Assembly: GCA_022984795.1 (NCBI GenBank)
Contig: JALIHJ010000003.1
Coordinates: forward strand, 248,001 to 312,000
Length of the DNA stretch: 64,000 nucleotides
Source of the DNA: Fabrea salina
Lineage: Eukaryota > Ciliophora > Heterotrichea > Heterotrichida > Fabreidae
Direction: 5' to 3'
This document shows, piece after piece, positions 55,702 through 64,000 of this stretch; the first letter of the stretch is position 1, and every line of letters begins with the position of its first letter. The notes beneath the pieces are model-generated. The model made no database searches. It had not been told where the DNA came from and was given only the letters and a program-made list of their open reading frames with translations. Made by a program: the position numbers and the translations under genes.

Positions 55702-56409
55702 ATGGAAAAACGAACTTTGATTTGCTGCCTGTTGGTGAGTTTCTTTTCGGTGCTTCTGAACTTAGTTATGAAAGTCCAGTACTTCAGGGTAAGTTGGGTG
55801 TACTGGTTTATTGGAGCAGGAGTTTGTTTGAACCTTAACCTGGCCTACCAGTCCACTCGTAAAGAAGCTGTGAGACAAAACTTTGCTTTGTTTGACGAAG
55901 CAGACAGAGACAGAGCTATGCTTTCCCCAATTCGAACTAGGTTTTTGCTGGTCTCAGCTGTGGTGATGGGGAGTTATGTAGGGTACAACCTTTCAATTTG
56001 CTACGAAGCAGTTGGAGTGCTTCCTTGGAGACTAGGGATTTCCTACGCAGTGCACACAATCGCTTCTAGTCTTTGTGGAGTAGGTTTGTTTTTGCTTGAA
56101 AACGTAACTCCTTTGCAAGCAAGACTGCCTTTTATTTACAAAGAAGAGCAAAAGTGGACTATAGGCAGTTTCTTGGTGTCCTTGTTTTGTTGTATGGGAA
56201 CAGCTGAAGGAGTGGCACTTACTGCAACTCTGTACTTAGCCTTTTTTGAGCTTATTTACTATGGAATTTACTACGCTTTTATGTACTTTGGGTGGATGTA
56301 CTTTCTGGGCGGTTGTTTGTTGTATGCAGCAATAAACTTTTTGACAGGGAACTTGAGGAGATACCTAAGAAGAAGACCTTACCAAGAAGCTGTAATAAAT
56401 AAAGTGTGA
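55702..56409 (+). CDS. Six-pass membrane protein (235 aa)
   Basis: A 235-residue protein with about six hydrophobic helices (LICCLLVSFFSVLLNLVM; WVYWFIGAGVCLNLNLAY; FLLVSAVVMGSYVGYNLSI; and three more) and a basic tail (LRRYLRRRPYQEA). No family recognised. It starts 8 bp after the previous TGA and ends TGA TAA. The middle loop (FDEADRDRAMLSP) is charged and probably cytosolic. Confidence 0.7.
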   Translation: MEKRTLICCLLVSFFSVLLNLVMKVQYFRVSWVYWFIGAGVCLNLNLAYQSTRKEAVRQNFALFDEADRDRAMLSPIRTRFLLVSAVVMGSYVGYNLSICYEAVGVLPWRLGISYAVHTIASSLCGVGLFLLENVTPLQARLPFIYKEEQKWTIGSFLVSLFCCMGTAEGVALTATLYLAFFELIYYGIYYAFMYFGWMYFLGGCLLYAAINFLTGNLRRYLRRRPYQEAVINKV

Positions 56410-56412
56410 TAA

Positions 56413-56901
56413 ATGTCTGTTTACAGCGGGTTTGCCACTAGGCAGTTAGAGTCTGCTTACAACCAAAGTCTTTACAAAGTACTGCAGCTTATGCAGAAAC
56501 AGTTACTGGAACTCTTGAAACTCGTAGAAGTGGACTTGAGCAACTGGGGGTTTGCCTTTTCGAGACAACACAAAGTACTCAAGAGTTTAGAAAAACAAAA
56601 ATACTTAAAACCTAATTTTTCACAGGCAGTCTCAGACCTTGACAACTACATAAAAACTAACTGCGACTTTAAGTCGACCAAGAACTCTTTCGAATCAATA
56701 AACCACAGCTATGTTGACTTGCATTTTTTTGATGAAGCTTTGGCTTACGACAGTTCTCGGGGACCCAATATTGGTCAACCCAAAATAGGCAGAACTATCA
56801 GTAAAAGCTTCAAACCTGCACCAGTCAAAGCTGGGAAGTCTGTTTCTCCTCCCAAAAAAAGATCTACTATTCGCTATAAAGAGGTTCGGAAGAGTTTCTG
56901 A
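56413..56901 (+). CDS. Hypothetical helical protein (162 aa)
   Basis: A 162-residue protein starting MSVYSGFATRQLESAYNQ. The first 90 residues are amphipathic helix (LLELLKLVEVDLSNWGFAF). The C-terminus is basic and Pro-rich (SKSFKPAPVKAGKSVSPPKK) and may be disordered. No family recognised. The ATG lies 3 bp after the previous stop; it ends with TGA. Confidence 0.65.
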   Translation: MSVYSGFATRQLESAYNQSLYKVLQLMQKQLLELLKLVEVDLSNWGFAFSRQHKVLKSLEKQKYLKPNFSQAVSDLDNYIKTNCDFKSTKNSFESINHSYVDLHFFDEALAYDSSRGPNIGQPKIGRTISKSFKPAPVKAGKSVSPPKKRSTIRYKEVRKSF

Positions 56902-56959
56902 CTTTTACCAAAAACGAGCTTATGAACAATTAATGACTAATAACAGTAATAAAACTTAG

Positions 56960-59900
56960 TTAAAGTTCTGTAGGCAGCAAGCAAGGGAAGTAGATTATAA
57001 GGGTCCTAGCAATCTCTCCAAGCAGCTCTGCTTTGAACCCACAAAACTCTTTAGCCGTAGTTAAGTAAACGAACCAAGCCTTGAACACAGCACCTAAACC
57101 TTCTCCCACCAAAAAACTCCAAATCAGGGAAGTAACGTAACAGAATAGGAAGTCATTGGCTTCTTCTTCGGTAAAAGGCTCCAAAAAGCAAAGCGAAATC
57201 ACCCCTGACACACAAAGCACCATGAAAGAAAACACCAACAAACTCCCAAGAACTTCTCTGCAGTGCTTGTTTTGGTAAGCTTGGGTCTTCCAGGCCTGAG
57301 AAGCCGTGTACTCAACCATGTTCCGAGAAAACAGGTACTTAGTGAGGTAGTGGACAGGCCAAGGCAAACACGCACACACAATCCCTGCTAAGATCTGGGC
57401 TTCTTTGTTACAGCCCCAAACACACAGTCCAGTTTCGTCGAACTCCTTGTCAAAGTTCCAGTTGAAAAAAGCTATGTAAGCCTGGCACGCCAGCAACTGC
57501 AAAAAGCAAAACTGAGCTAGCAGCGTAAGCATTTGTTTTTTGGAGTACTCGATGTGCAGGTTGAAGAACAGCGACAGGAACTTGTGCTCTTTCTTAACAT
57601 ACAGTTTCAGCAAACTGCAGTAAGAAAGTTGGATGGCTGTGCGGAACTCCTTAACTTCACCCACTACTTTGGAAGCGTAGTTGTTTCCTGTGAGGGCTTT
57701 GGGGTTGGGAATTAACCTGCGGTCGTCTCCTACAGTTAAAGCACTGAAGTCCCTGATGTCGTAGCCTAGCGACTTAAGGTGAGTGCCTTTCAGAGGCCGC
57801 TGCAGCATAGACCTGACTTCTTCAGGAAGGCCTTTAGAGTCGTCATGGGTTTCTAAAAACTTCTCTACAGGACTAGGGGCGTAGGTGTTGTTTTCCATGT
57901 TGTGCATGTGGTGCTGGAGTTGCTCAATAGTAGCTTCAATGTCAGCTCTAGGAGGAGGCTGCATGCTTTGGCGACTTCCTTCGTCACTTACCATGGAGGG
58001 GTAGTGACGAGGGTCGATTTCTTTTTTCAAGTGCTGTTTGATTTTGGACAGAATGGAATCTCCTCTGATGCTTTTTTGGTCGAAGTCCAAACTTTCTTCA
58101 AAAGAGTTATTTGCCAGCAAACTTTCTATGGGGTGATCGGGTTGGGTTGCTTCTTGGTGCCAGTAAGTAAGTCTTTGCCGAGGTGTAGTGTTGGTTTCTA
58201 GTCTTTGCATGAAACTTGACCCTAAAACTTTAGACATGTAGATAGAAGGGTCGTCTTTTTTCTGACTTGAGTTTTCTCTTAGTTGGAGTAGGAGTTCTTT
58301 CTCGAACTGTGAAAGGACTGCTTCTACTTTTTCGGGGTCAATGTACCTGTAAGTTTTTTCAGTTTCAACAGTTGGGTTTGAAAGGCCAGGGTGGAAGTTG
58401 TCCCAGTAGTAAGCAAGACTAAGTCCTATGATATAACTAATCATTCCGGACAAAAGCAAGTAAAACACTAAAGAACACTCCCAGTACACAAAGGAAAACA
58501 CTGGTGTTTGCTTTGAATTTATGATTTGTGAAGAAACTTGGAGCTGCTGCAAAGCGTTAAAAGTAACAGTGAAGTCAGACAAGTGGTTGCAAGAACACAC
58601 CAGCTGCACGTAGTCTGAAATGTTGCTTTTGAACTCAAAAAAGGAGTAAACTGAACCAATGTTGTAAAGACTGCACCCGTCAGAAGACCAGTCTTCGTCT
58701 TTCCAGTAACTGCAAGTAGGCCAAATCTGAACGTACTTTCCTCTTTGCTGACTTACTCTTTGCTGCATGGCCTCAATAGTGCTTTTTGAAATGTTGTAAG
58801 TAAACAAGAACGACTGGTCTAAGTCTTTGAATTCAAGCTTCTCAGAACTCAAGGAATCGTAAAACTCCACACTTAAGTACTCGTCCAGAGCTACTCTTTC
58901 ACCTTCAAAAGGGTTGTTTCTTATGTATGAAGCAAACACACTGACTTCTTCGTCGGTAGCACTTAAGTCAGGTACTTGAATGGACTTTCCCTGTCCTAAG
59001 TCTATAGTAGTGTTTTGGATGTTTAAGAGCAAGTCTCTTCTGGACTTAGTGGTTATTCTAGGCAAAGATACTTTTCTAGGGAACTCAGTCACTTGGGAGT
59101 TGAGTGTAAGGGCTTTGTCAGTGTTTCTAATGAGCTCTGAAATCTCTGGAAGGAGCTTAGAACTGAATTTGTTGTCTGTGAGGTAAACGATTATTTTTGA
59201 CATCATCTGAGAAAGGTTGTAAAGGTCTTTTGTGCTGATAACGTTTTGCACACTTTCTTCGATTAAGTCGGCTTCTTTGAAGTAAAGTTTTTGTTTGCTG
59301 AGGAGTCTGTTGTAGTCAACTGAGTTCAGAATCTGCAAAATGTTTTCAGCAATGTCTTGACTAAGTGGGTACCTTGAAATAGGCTCAAGGGCTATTAAGC
59401 AGGTGTAGTACAGAAGCGAAGCTTTTTGAGGGTCAGACCCGTACAAAGAGTCAGCAAGTCTAGTTCCCTGCTCAACTACTTTGACGAGTCTGTTCTTTAT
59501 ATCAAACACAGGCTGGTTTTCTTCGAAGGTTTTGTTGAGTTCAAGTCCCACGTTTGCAGCAAGGGCCACATTGGCAAACACGTTTTCTTCACTAAGCACG
59601 TAGTCGATGTTTTCGGAACTTTCTCTGATTTTAATGATATCAGTGAGTTCCTGGACGTTAACTTTAGCTGCAAAAGAAGACCTTGAACCCAAACTGTCGT
59701 AGCAGTGCCCTACCACCGATAGTCTGCCTCCAGGCAAAAATATCGACAAAATAGAAGAAGACTGCGGGCCTGCCAGCCAGTGCTCAGCAATTTCTTTGCC
59801 TTCGGAGAGTTCTTGCAGACTAGGTTCTTGGTAGTCCCCAAACACAAACGAAAACGAGTAAGTCAAAGGCAAGTCCTCGTCAGCCCAGTTAAGCATTTGT

Positions 59901-62900
59901 CCTCTGAATATTGAAATCAAAGCTGTGCCTGAAGACTCTTCTAAGTAAAAAAGTCCGTCTTGGGGCGGAGTGTTGGTAAAGAAAGTCAACACAGCTGAGG
60001 TCCTAGTTTCAAAGTCAGTGTAAGTAAGACTAAAGGTATAGGAAGAGTCTGGAGCAAGAGACCCCTCCCCAATAGTAATGACCCAAGACCCCGACAATGG
60101 AGTCAAGAAGTAGGGACTTGAACTTTGGGAACTCTTCCAGGTCCACCTTAGTCCTGAAGGGTTGTTTTTATAAGACTTTTTGCTGTATAGCTGGAGGGGC
60201 TTGTCGGTGTTTACTCTAAAACGAGGTTTGCCTTCGAAGGAAAGTGTTTCAACGTCCTGGGAAACTATCCTTACGTATATTTCGGCTTCACTTCTTCGCT
60301 GGTTTTCATCTTCAATTACAAACACGAACCTGTACACACTGTTAGACTTAAGGTCTTCGTTGATTGTTATTTCCTTGTCAGTGAAGTTTTGCGAGTAGTC
60401 CCAGAACCCACAAAGTTCCTGAAGTGGGTCTTTACTGTCAACGTTTTCAACGTAGTCTGCCCAAGAAGTTGCTATGCCAGTTTTGTAGTCCAAGTAACTC
60501 TGAGTGAAGTCAGAACAACTCCAGGAGTAACTCAAACTTCCGTTTCGGTTAAGTGCACTCGGGTCGTAAGAGGCAGTTGCGTCCAACTCTATTCTTTGCG
60601 AACGCCTAACTTCCACTCCTTTCAGACCTCCGTTAATCAGTGCTACCAGAGGTTTGAGTTGGTAGTCTTCAATTGAAAAAGACCAGATTTCAGAAGGAAT
60701 CTCTACTGAAGGCGACCCGTCTAGTCCATTAATTGCTCCTCTGCTGATTTCTACTTGGTAAGAAGCCCCGTAATCAAAGTCTTCCGAAGACACTGAAACT
60801 GAAAAGGTTTTTTCGTAGGCAATCACATTGTTACTTGAAGCAGGCAGCGAAAGAGCAGCTTCCCTCGTTGAGCCAGTAACTTTGTAAATAGTTATACTGC
60901 CACTTCCCTTTTTAACTCTAATGGGGTAGTCAACCTGAATGCGGGTCATGTTGATCAAGCTCACTGTTCCTAGGGGGAACAAAGCACTAAACTTAACGCA
61001 GCTCCTGGAAGAGGCATCTTCTATCTCCCCCACTTCACACTGCTCTACACACTTTCCTTCCATACTAAGACTCATGAAGGCTCCCTCTGCACACTTTTCA
61101 CAGATGCTTTCGTCTATGCAGAGTTCACACAATTCACTCGGGCACTTAATGCAGTCAGTTCCTTGTCTGTAAGTTCCATCGGGGCAATTGTTCACACAGA
61201 ATCCCTTTCCGTCTTCGTTTTTGTAAAGCGCTTTGTTGTTTTTGCAAAGCGTGCAGTTAAAAAGCTCAGGTCCTGAGCAAATCTGGCACTCAGGGTGGCA
61301 GTTTTCGCAAACTCTAGTTTCATTGTTCCCAAAGTAAAGTTGGGGACAACTTTCTTTGCACTCTGTTCCCTGCAAAAAGGTCCCCTCGTTGCAAGAAAGG
61401 CACTCTTCACTTCCAGCTCCAAAACAGTTCTCACAGGCACCTGAACACCTCTGGCATTGCTTAGAAGGAGTTTCCACTTCGAAGAACTTGTTGGGACAGT
61501 TAGTGTAGCAGGTTTGGTCCAGCAAGTAAGTATCTTGAGGGCAGGAGTTCAAACAGGACTGGTCTTTTGTGTTGAAAAAGGGAAAGCTTCCTCCACAGCT
61601 AGTGCACATGTTAGGGCCAGCTCCTTTGCACTCTAAACAACTCGAGTCACACATTGCACACACACCCTCTGAAACAAAGTACCCAGTTGGACACGAGTCC
61701 TGACACACTGTGCCAAACAAAAACTTCTCTTCCTTACAGGCTGTGCAGGAACTTGCCGACCCTTCGCAATCAGCACAGGAATCACTGCACTCCTCACAAG
61801 TTCTTCCAGAGCCAAAGTAGCCTTCAGGACAGGACTTCACACAGGAATTCTCCACTTGGAAGTAATCCTCATTGCAAGAGTTCAGGCAAATGTTGGTGTC
61901 TTCTTCTCTAAGGGGGAACTGATCGCTGCAGGCTGTGCACTGGTCAGGATCTGGCCCTTGGCATTCTTTGCACCTTTCATTGCAGTCTTGACAAGTGTTT
62001 CCGTTTCTAAAGGTTCCACTTGGGCATTCTTCAAAGCACTCTCCGTTGTATATGAGTTCTTCGCATTCCGTGCAGTCAGAAGCAGAGGGACCATTGCACT
62101 CTCTGCAGTTTTCATCGCATCCTCTACAGATGTTGTTGTTCACATAGTACTTTTCGGGACATTCATCTACACAAAGATTCTGATCAAAAACTAAAAGGTT
62201 CTCACACGAACTAACGCAACGCCCAGAGTTGTCACGGTAGGGGTAAATGCTTCTGCAAGTCAAGCAGTCAGTTTCTTCAGGTCCGTTGCAGGTTTCACAG
62301 GTGTTGTTGCAACTCAGACAAACACTTCCTTGGGGGTAAGTCCTTGTGGGACACTCTTCGTAGCACTGCTTTTCATACAAAAACTCGTTGCCTTCACAAG
62401 AGGTGCAGCTAGTTTCTCCGGGTCCGTCACAAGTTCTGCAGGCTTCGTTGCATTCTTGGCACTTGTTTGAATCGTCTACGTACTGGCCACTAGGACAAAT
62501 TTGACGGCACTGGGCATCTAGTAACTCAAAGTCTTCAAAACAACTTGCACACTGGTCGTTTTCTGGGCCTGAGCAAGTTTTGCAGTCTTCAAAGCACTCT
62601 TGACACAGTCCGTTTTCTAAGTAGTAGTTTGAAGGACACTCAGTGACACACTCTTGGCCTAGTTGCACGTAGTTATTGGGGCAAGCAGAGTAGCACCTAG
62701 GGTTGTTTTTGATTTGCAAAGAGTAAGTTTCAGCGCACTCCAAGCATTGGGTTTCACCAGGACCTGAACAAATATTGCAACTCACATCGCAGGCCTGGCA
62801 TACACTTGAGTTGTCTTTATATTTCTTAGTTTCACACTGAACTATGCACTCCTCAGTTAAGCAATTGAGTTTACGCCACATGTTGCTGATGGTTTGCAGG

Positions 62901-64000
62901 AACTTAGACTGGTTATTCACCAAGTCCTTAATTCCTGTTCCAGAGCCCTCGTCGAGCCGCCAGTACTCTTTTAAGTCACTTGGGTAGGGACTAGTGAACT
63001 TATAGTCTTTAAAGTTGTTAATTTGTTCACTTGTTCTAAGAGTGTCCCAAAAGCGCAAGTCGTGAATGATTCCGTTGAAGTTAGTGCTTTCTGAGTTGGA
63101 GCGTCCTAAGTAGACTCTTGAGATTTGTTGACTTACTGAGTACCACTGGCCTTCGAACCTTTTCTGTCCGTTTATGTAAATGACTGCACTTGTAATATCT
63201 ATCACAAAAGCTATGTGCATAAACTTCTTAGTTGGGGCATCTACTGTTAGTTTTTCTTGCGAGTTAGCATTCAAAAATATTATGCTTTGGGTCGAAGCCT
63301 TGCGTCGAATTTTAAGCAAAGGTGCAAAGTCAATAACAGGTTGTGAAGCACTATTCCAAGAATTAGGCATTATCCAGAATTCGATGGTTTTAGGCCGCGA
63401 AACTGTAGGAATAAAGTCCAGGCCTTGAGTGCCGTCCTTTCCTCTGTCTAAGTAAGAAGTTAAGGTGGCTTCGCAGTTAGAGAGTCCTCCTCCTACGCAC
63501 TCTTCACACTCAGGGTGGCAGTCAATACAGTTGCCGTTTTCTAGGTACTGTGAAGTGCTGCATATAAACTCTTCAACGTTTTCCTGGACCCAAATTTGGT
63601 TTTGGACAAAGCTGTTGGGAATGGTGGTGTCTCTGTTTCCAATGTATTCCTCAATAACATCTAACTCGGTAGGTTCGACTAGTCTCCAGTACAAGTTGAG
63701 GTTGCTAGGATAAGGTTCCTCAAAGTACTTGTTAAGGAATTCTCTAAAAGAGTCCTCAGTTCTGACTTCGCGCAGCCAAAACCGCATTTCAGCAATGTTT
63801 CCGTGGAAGTTGTTGCCTAAGTAAATGTTGTCTGGGTACTGGTCTTCTGGAGATTGGTTCCCGAATCTAGTGACCTGGTCTCTCCTGGCGTCTTTGTAGC
63901 AGTTAAAAATCAAAGAACTGTAGGGTCTGCTGATTGCAATGTGAGTCCAAACTCCACTTATCACGTTTGAAAAAGTGCAGTACTGGAGACCTGAGTCTTT
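56960..64000 (-). CDS. Giant LamG/furin-repeat/GPS multi-pass receptor (PKD1/adhesion-GPCR-like), 5' end beyond window
   Basis: At least 2346 residues; the frame is open to the right edge (12 codons upstream of 63964), so the N-terminus is missing. From the N-terminal side: two LamG/ConA-like domains (about 63.6-64.0 kb and 62.9-63.5 kb; YINGQKRFEGQWYSVSQQIS), a long array of furin-like Cys-rich repeats (about 61.0-62.85 kb; CQECNEACRTCDGPGETSC), an SbsA-like Ig domain, and a PKD/REJ-like region (about 59.6-60.7 kb). A GPS motif follows (LVCSCNHLSDFTVTFNAL, near 58.6 kb), then about six membrane helices (e.g. CSLVFYLLLSGMISYIIGLS). GPS-bearing proteins self-cleave in their GAIN domain. A surface receptor or adhesion role is inferred. 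No PLAT domain was noticed. Confidence 0.85.
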   Translation of the reverse strand, partial: KDSGLQYCTFSNVISGVWTHIAISRPYSSLIFNCYKDARRDQVTRFGNQSPEDQYPDNIYLGNNFHGNIAEMRFWLREVRTEDSFREFLNKYFEEPYPSNLNLYWRLVEPTELDVIEEYIGNRDTTIPNSFVQNQIWVQENVEEFICSTSQYLENGNCIDCHPECEECVGGGLSNCEATLTSYLDRGKDGTQGLDFIPTVSRPKTIEFWIMPNSWNSASQPVIDFAPLLKIRRKASTQSIIFLNANSQEKLTVDAPTKKFMHIAFVIDITSAVIYINGQKRFEGQWYSVSQQISRVYLGRSNSESTNFNGIIHDLRFWDTLRTSEQINNFKDYKFTSPYPSDLKEYWRLDEGSGTGIKDLVNNQSKFLQTISNMWRKLNCLTEECIVQCETKKYKDNSSVCQACDVSCNICSGPGETQCLECAETYSLQIKNNPRCYSACPNNYVQLGQECVTECPSNYYLENGLCQECFEDCKTCSGPENDQCASCFEDFELLDAQCRQICPSGQYVDDSNKCQECNEACRTCDGPGETSCTSCEGNEFLYEKQCYEECPTRTYPQGSVCLSCNNTCETCNGPEETDCLTCRSIYPYRDNSGRCVSSCENLLVFDQNLCVDECPEKYYVNNNICRGCDENCRECNGPSASDCTECEELIYNGECFEECPSGTFRNGNTCQDCNERCKECQGPDPDQCTACSDQFPLREEDTNICLNSCNEDYFQVENSCVKSCPEGYFGSGRTCEECSDSCADCEGSASSCTACKEEKFLFGTVCQDSCPTGYFVSEGVCAMCDSSCLECKGAGPNMCTSCGGSFPFFNTKDQSCLNSCPQDTYLLDQTCYTNCPNKFFEVETPSKQCQRCSGACENCFGAGSEECLSCNEGTFLQGTECKESCPQLYFGNNETRVCENCHPECQICSGPELFNCTLCKNNKALYKNEDGKGFCVNNCPDGTYRQGTDCIKCPSELCELCIDESICEKCAEGAFMSLSMEGKCVEQCEVGEIEDASSRSCVKFSALFPLGTVSLINMTRIQVDYPIRVKKGSGSITIYKVTGSTREAALSLPASSNNVIAYEKTFSVSVSSEDFDYGASYQVEISRGAINGLDGSPSVEIPSEIWSFSIEDYQLKPLVALINGGLKGVEVRRSQRIELDATASYDPSALNRNGSLSYSWSCSDFTQSYLDYKTGIATSWADYVENVDSKDPLQELCGFWDYSQNFTDKEITINEDLKSNSVYRFVFVIEDENQRRSEAEIYVRIVSQDVETLSFEGKPRFRVNTDKPLQLYSKKSYKNNPSGLRWTWKSSQSSSPYFLTPLSGSWVITIGEGSLAPDSSYTFSLTYTDFETRTSAVLTFFTNTPPQDGLFYLEESSGTALISIFRGQMLNWADEDLPLTYSFSFVFGDYQEPSLQELSEGKEIAEHWLAGPQSSSILSIFLPGGRLSVVGHCYDSLGSRSSFAAKVNVQELTDIIKIRESSENIDYVLSEENVFANVALAANVGLELNKTFEENQPVFDIKNRLVKVVEQGTRLADSLYGSDPQKASLLYYTCLIALEPISRYPLSQDIAENILQILNSVDYNRLLSKQKLYFKEADLIEESVQNVISTKDLYNLSQMMSKIIVYLTDNKFSSKLLPEISELIRNTDKALTLNSQVTEFPRKVSLPRITTKSRRDLLLNIQNTTIDLGQGKSIQVPDLSATDEEVSVFASYIRNNPFEGERVALDEYLSVEFYDSLSSEKLEFKDLDQSFLFTYNISKSTIEAMQQRVSQQRGKYVQIWPTCSYWKDEDWSSDGCSLYNIGSVYSFFEFKSNISDYVQLVCSCNHLSDFTVTFNALQQLQVSSQIINSKQTPVFSFVYWECSLVFYLLLSGMISYIIGLSLAYYWDNFHPGLSNPTVETEKTYRYIDPEKVEAVLSQFEKELLLQLRENSSQKKDDPSIYMSKVLGSSFMQRLETNTTPRQRLTYWHQEATQPDHPIESLLANNSFEESLDFDQKSIRGDSILSKIKQHLKKEIDPRHYPSMVSDEGSRQSMQPPPRADIEATIEQLQHHMHNMENNTYAPSPVEKFLETHDDSKGLPEEVRSMLQRPLKGTHLKSLGYDIRDFSALTVGDDRRLIPNPKALTGNNYASKVVGEVKEFRTAIQLSYCSLLKLYVKKEHKFLSLFFNLHIEYSKKQMLTLLAQFCFLQLLACQAYIAFFNWNFDKEFDETGLCVWGCNKEAQILAGIVCACLPWPVHYLTKYLFSRNMVEYTASQAWKTQAYQNKHCREVLGSLLVFSFMVLCVSGVISLCFLEPFTEEEANDFLFCYVTSLIWSFLVGEGLGAVFKAWFVYLTTAKEFCGFKAELLGEIARTLIIYFPCLLPTEL

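Overview
The window looks like macronuclear-type DNA of a ciliate, most probably a heterotrich (the Stentor/Blepharisma/Climacostomum group). The main evidence is a set of 15-nucleotide GT...AG introns. Seven were located because they carry a stop or break a conserved protein: 18-32 (minus strand), 1325-1339, 2903-2917, 8927-8941, 21344-21358, 25189-25203 and 25288-25302. Removing each one restores an open frame, and in four genes (kinase, NDUFA5, striatin, poly(A) polymerase) the joined frame completes a known domain. Such tiny introns are known from heterotrichs. No TGA is used as tryptophan in about 55 kb of coding sequence. TAA, TAG and TGA all end genes, so the standard code fits (as in Stentor, unlike Blepharisma). 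Genes are packed extremely tightly. Divergent starts can be 6-23 nt apart, and two convergent pairs have stop codons that touch. The species cannot be named from this sequence; GC content appears higher than I recall for S. coeruleus.

Layout. 1-3.0 kb: an unknown gene running off the left edge, an ERCC4/HhH-like protein, a NEK-like kinase and complex I subunit NDUFA5. 3.0-7.3 kb: a tandem array of three secreted GH13 alpha-amylases; one has altered catalytic motifs and two share a gene-conversion tract. 7.7-15.4 kb: WD-repeat genes, namely striatin, a Cys-rich/coiled-coil/WD protein, and a NACHT-pentapeptide-WD40 STAND NTPase with about 14 WD repeats. 15.4-18.2 kb: a signal-peptide/IPT-like ORF followed by a multi-pass XK-like membrane protein fused to a proteasome Rpn10-like VWA+UIM module, separated by an odd G/T homopolymer block. 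18.3-25.4 kb: GSTZ1, small ORFs, VAC14, a cNMP-gated-type K+ channel and an ankyrin-poly(A) polymerase. 25.5-36.4 kb: PABPN1, TRAPPC11, WDR12, a PB1-pseudoprotease-Kelch protein, PKA regulatory subunit, tRNA-Asn, SF3B2, a hypothetical gene and adenylosuccinate synthetase. 36.4-45.8 kb: copine, small or coiled-coil proteins, SPEF1, a tandemly duplicated membrane-protein gene, a perilipin-like/EF-hand protein, an unknown basic protein and an ORC1/CDC6 ATPase. 45.8-56.9 kb: a coiled-coil/EF-hand protein with a frame break, a Kelch-EGF membrane protein, RCL1, a neutral-sphingomyelinase-like enzyme, an EF-hand protein, a MYB factor, small membrane proteins, and an ORF inside an insertion flanked by 18-bp direct repeats. 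57.0-64.0 kb: a giant LamG/furin-repeat/GPS multi-pass receptor whose N-terminus lies beyond the right edge.

The genes are mostly eukaryotic housekeeping and signalling genes, not a functional operon. Possible functional themes are RNA 3'-end biology (poly(A) polymerase beside PABPN1), cAMP signalling (PKA-R and a cNMP channel) and endomembrane traffic (VAC14, TRAPPC11, copine). The most unusual items are the membrane-anchored Rpn10 fusion, the two insertions with direct repeats (one with its empty site preserved in the neighbouring duplicate), the pseudo-amylase, the PB1-pseudoprotease-Kelch protein, the ATG-only coding exon and a candidate +1 frameshift.

Limits: 15-nt introns lacking an in-frame stop cannot be seen without alignment or RNA data, so some predicted proteins may include five spurious residues. 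All family calls were made by eye.
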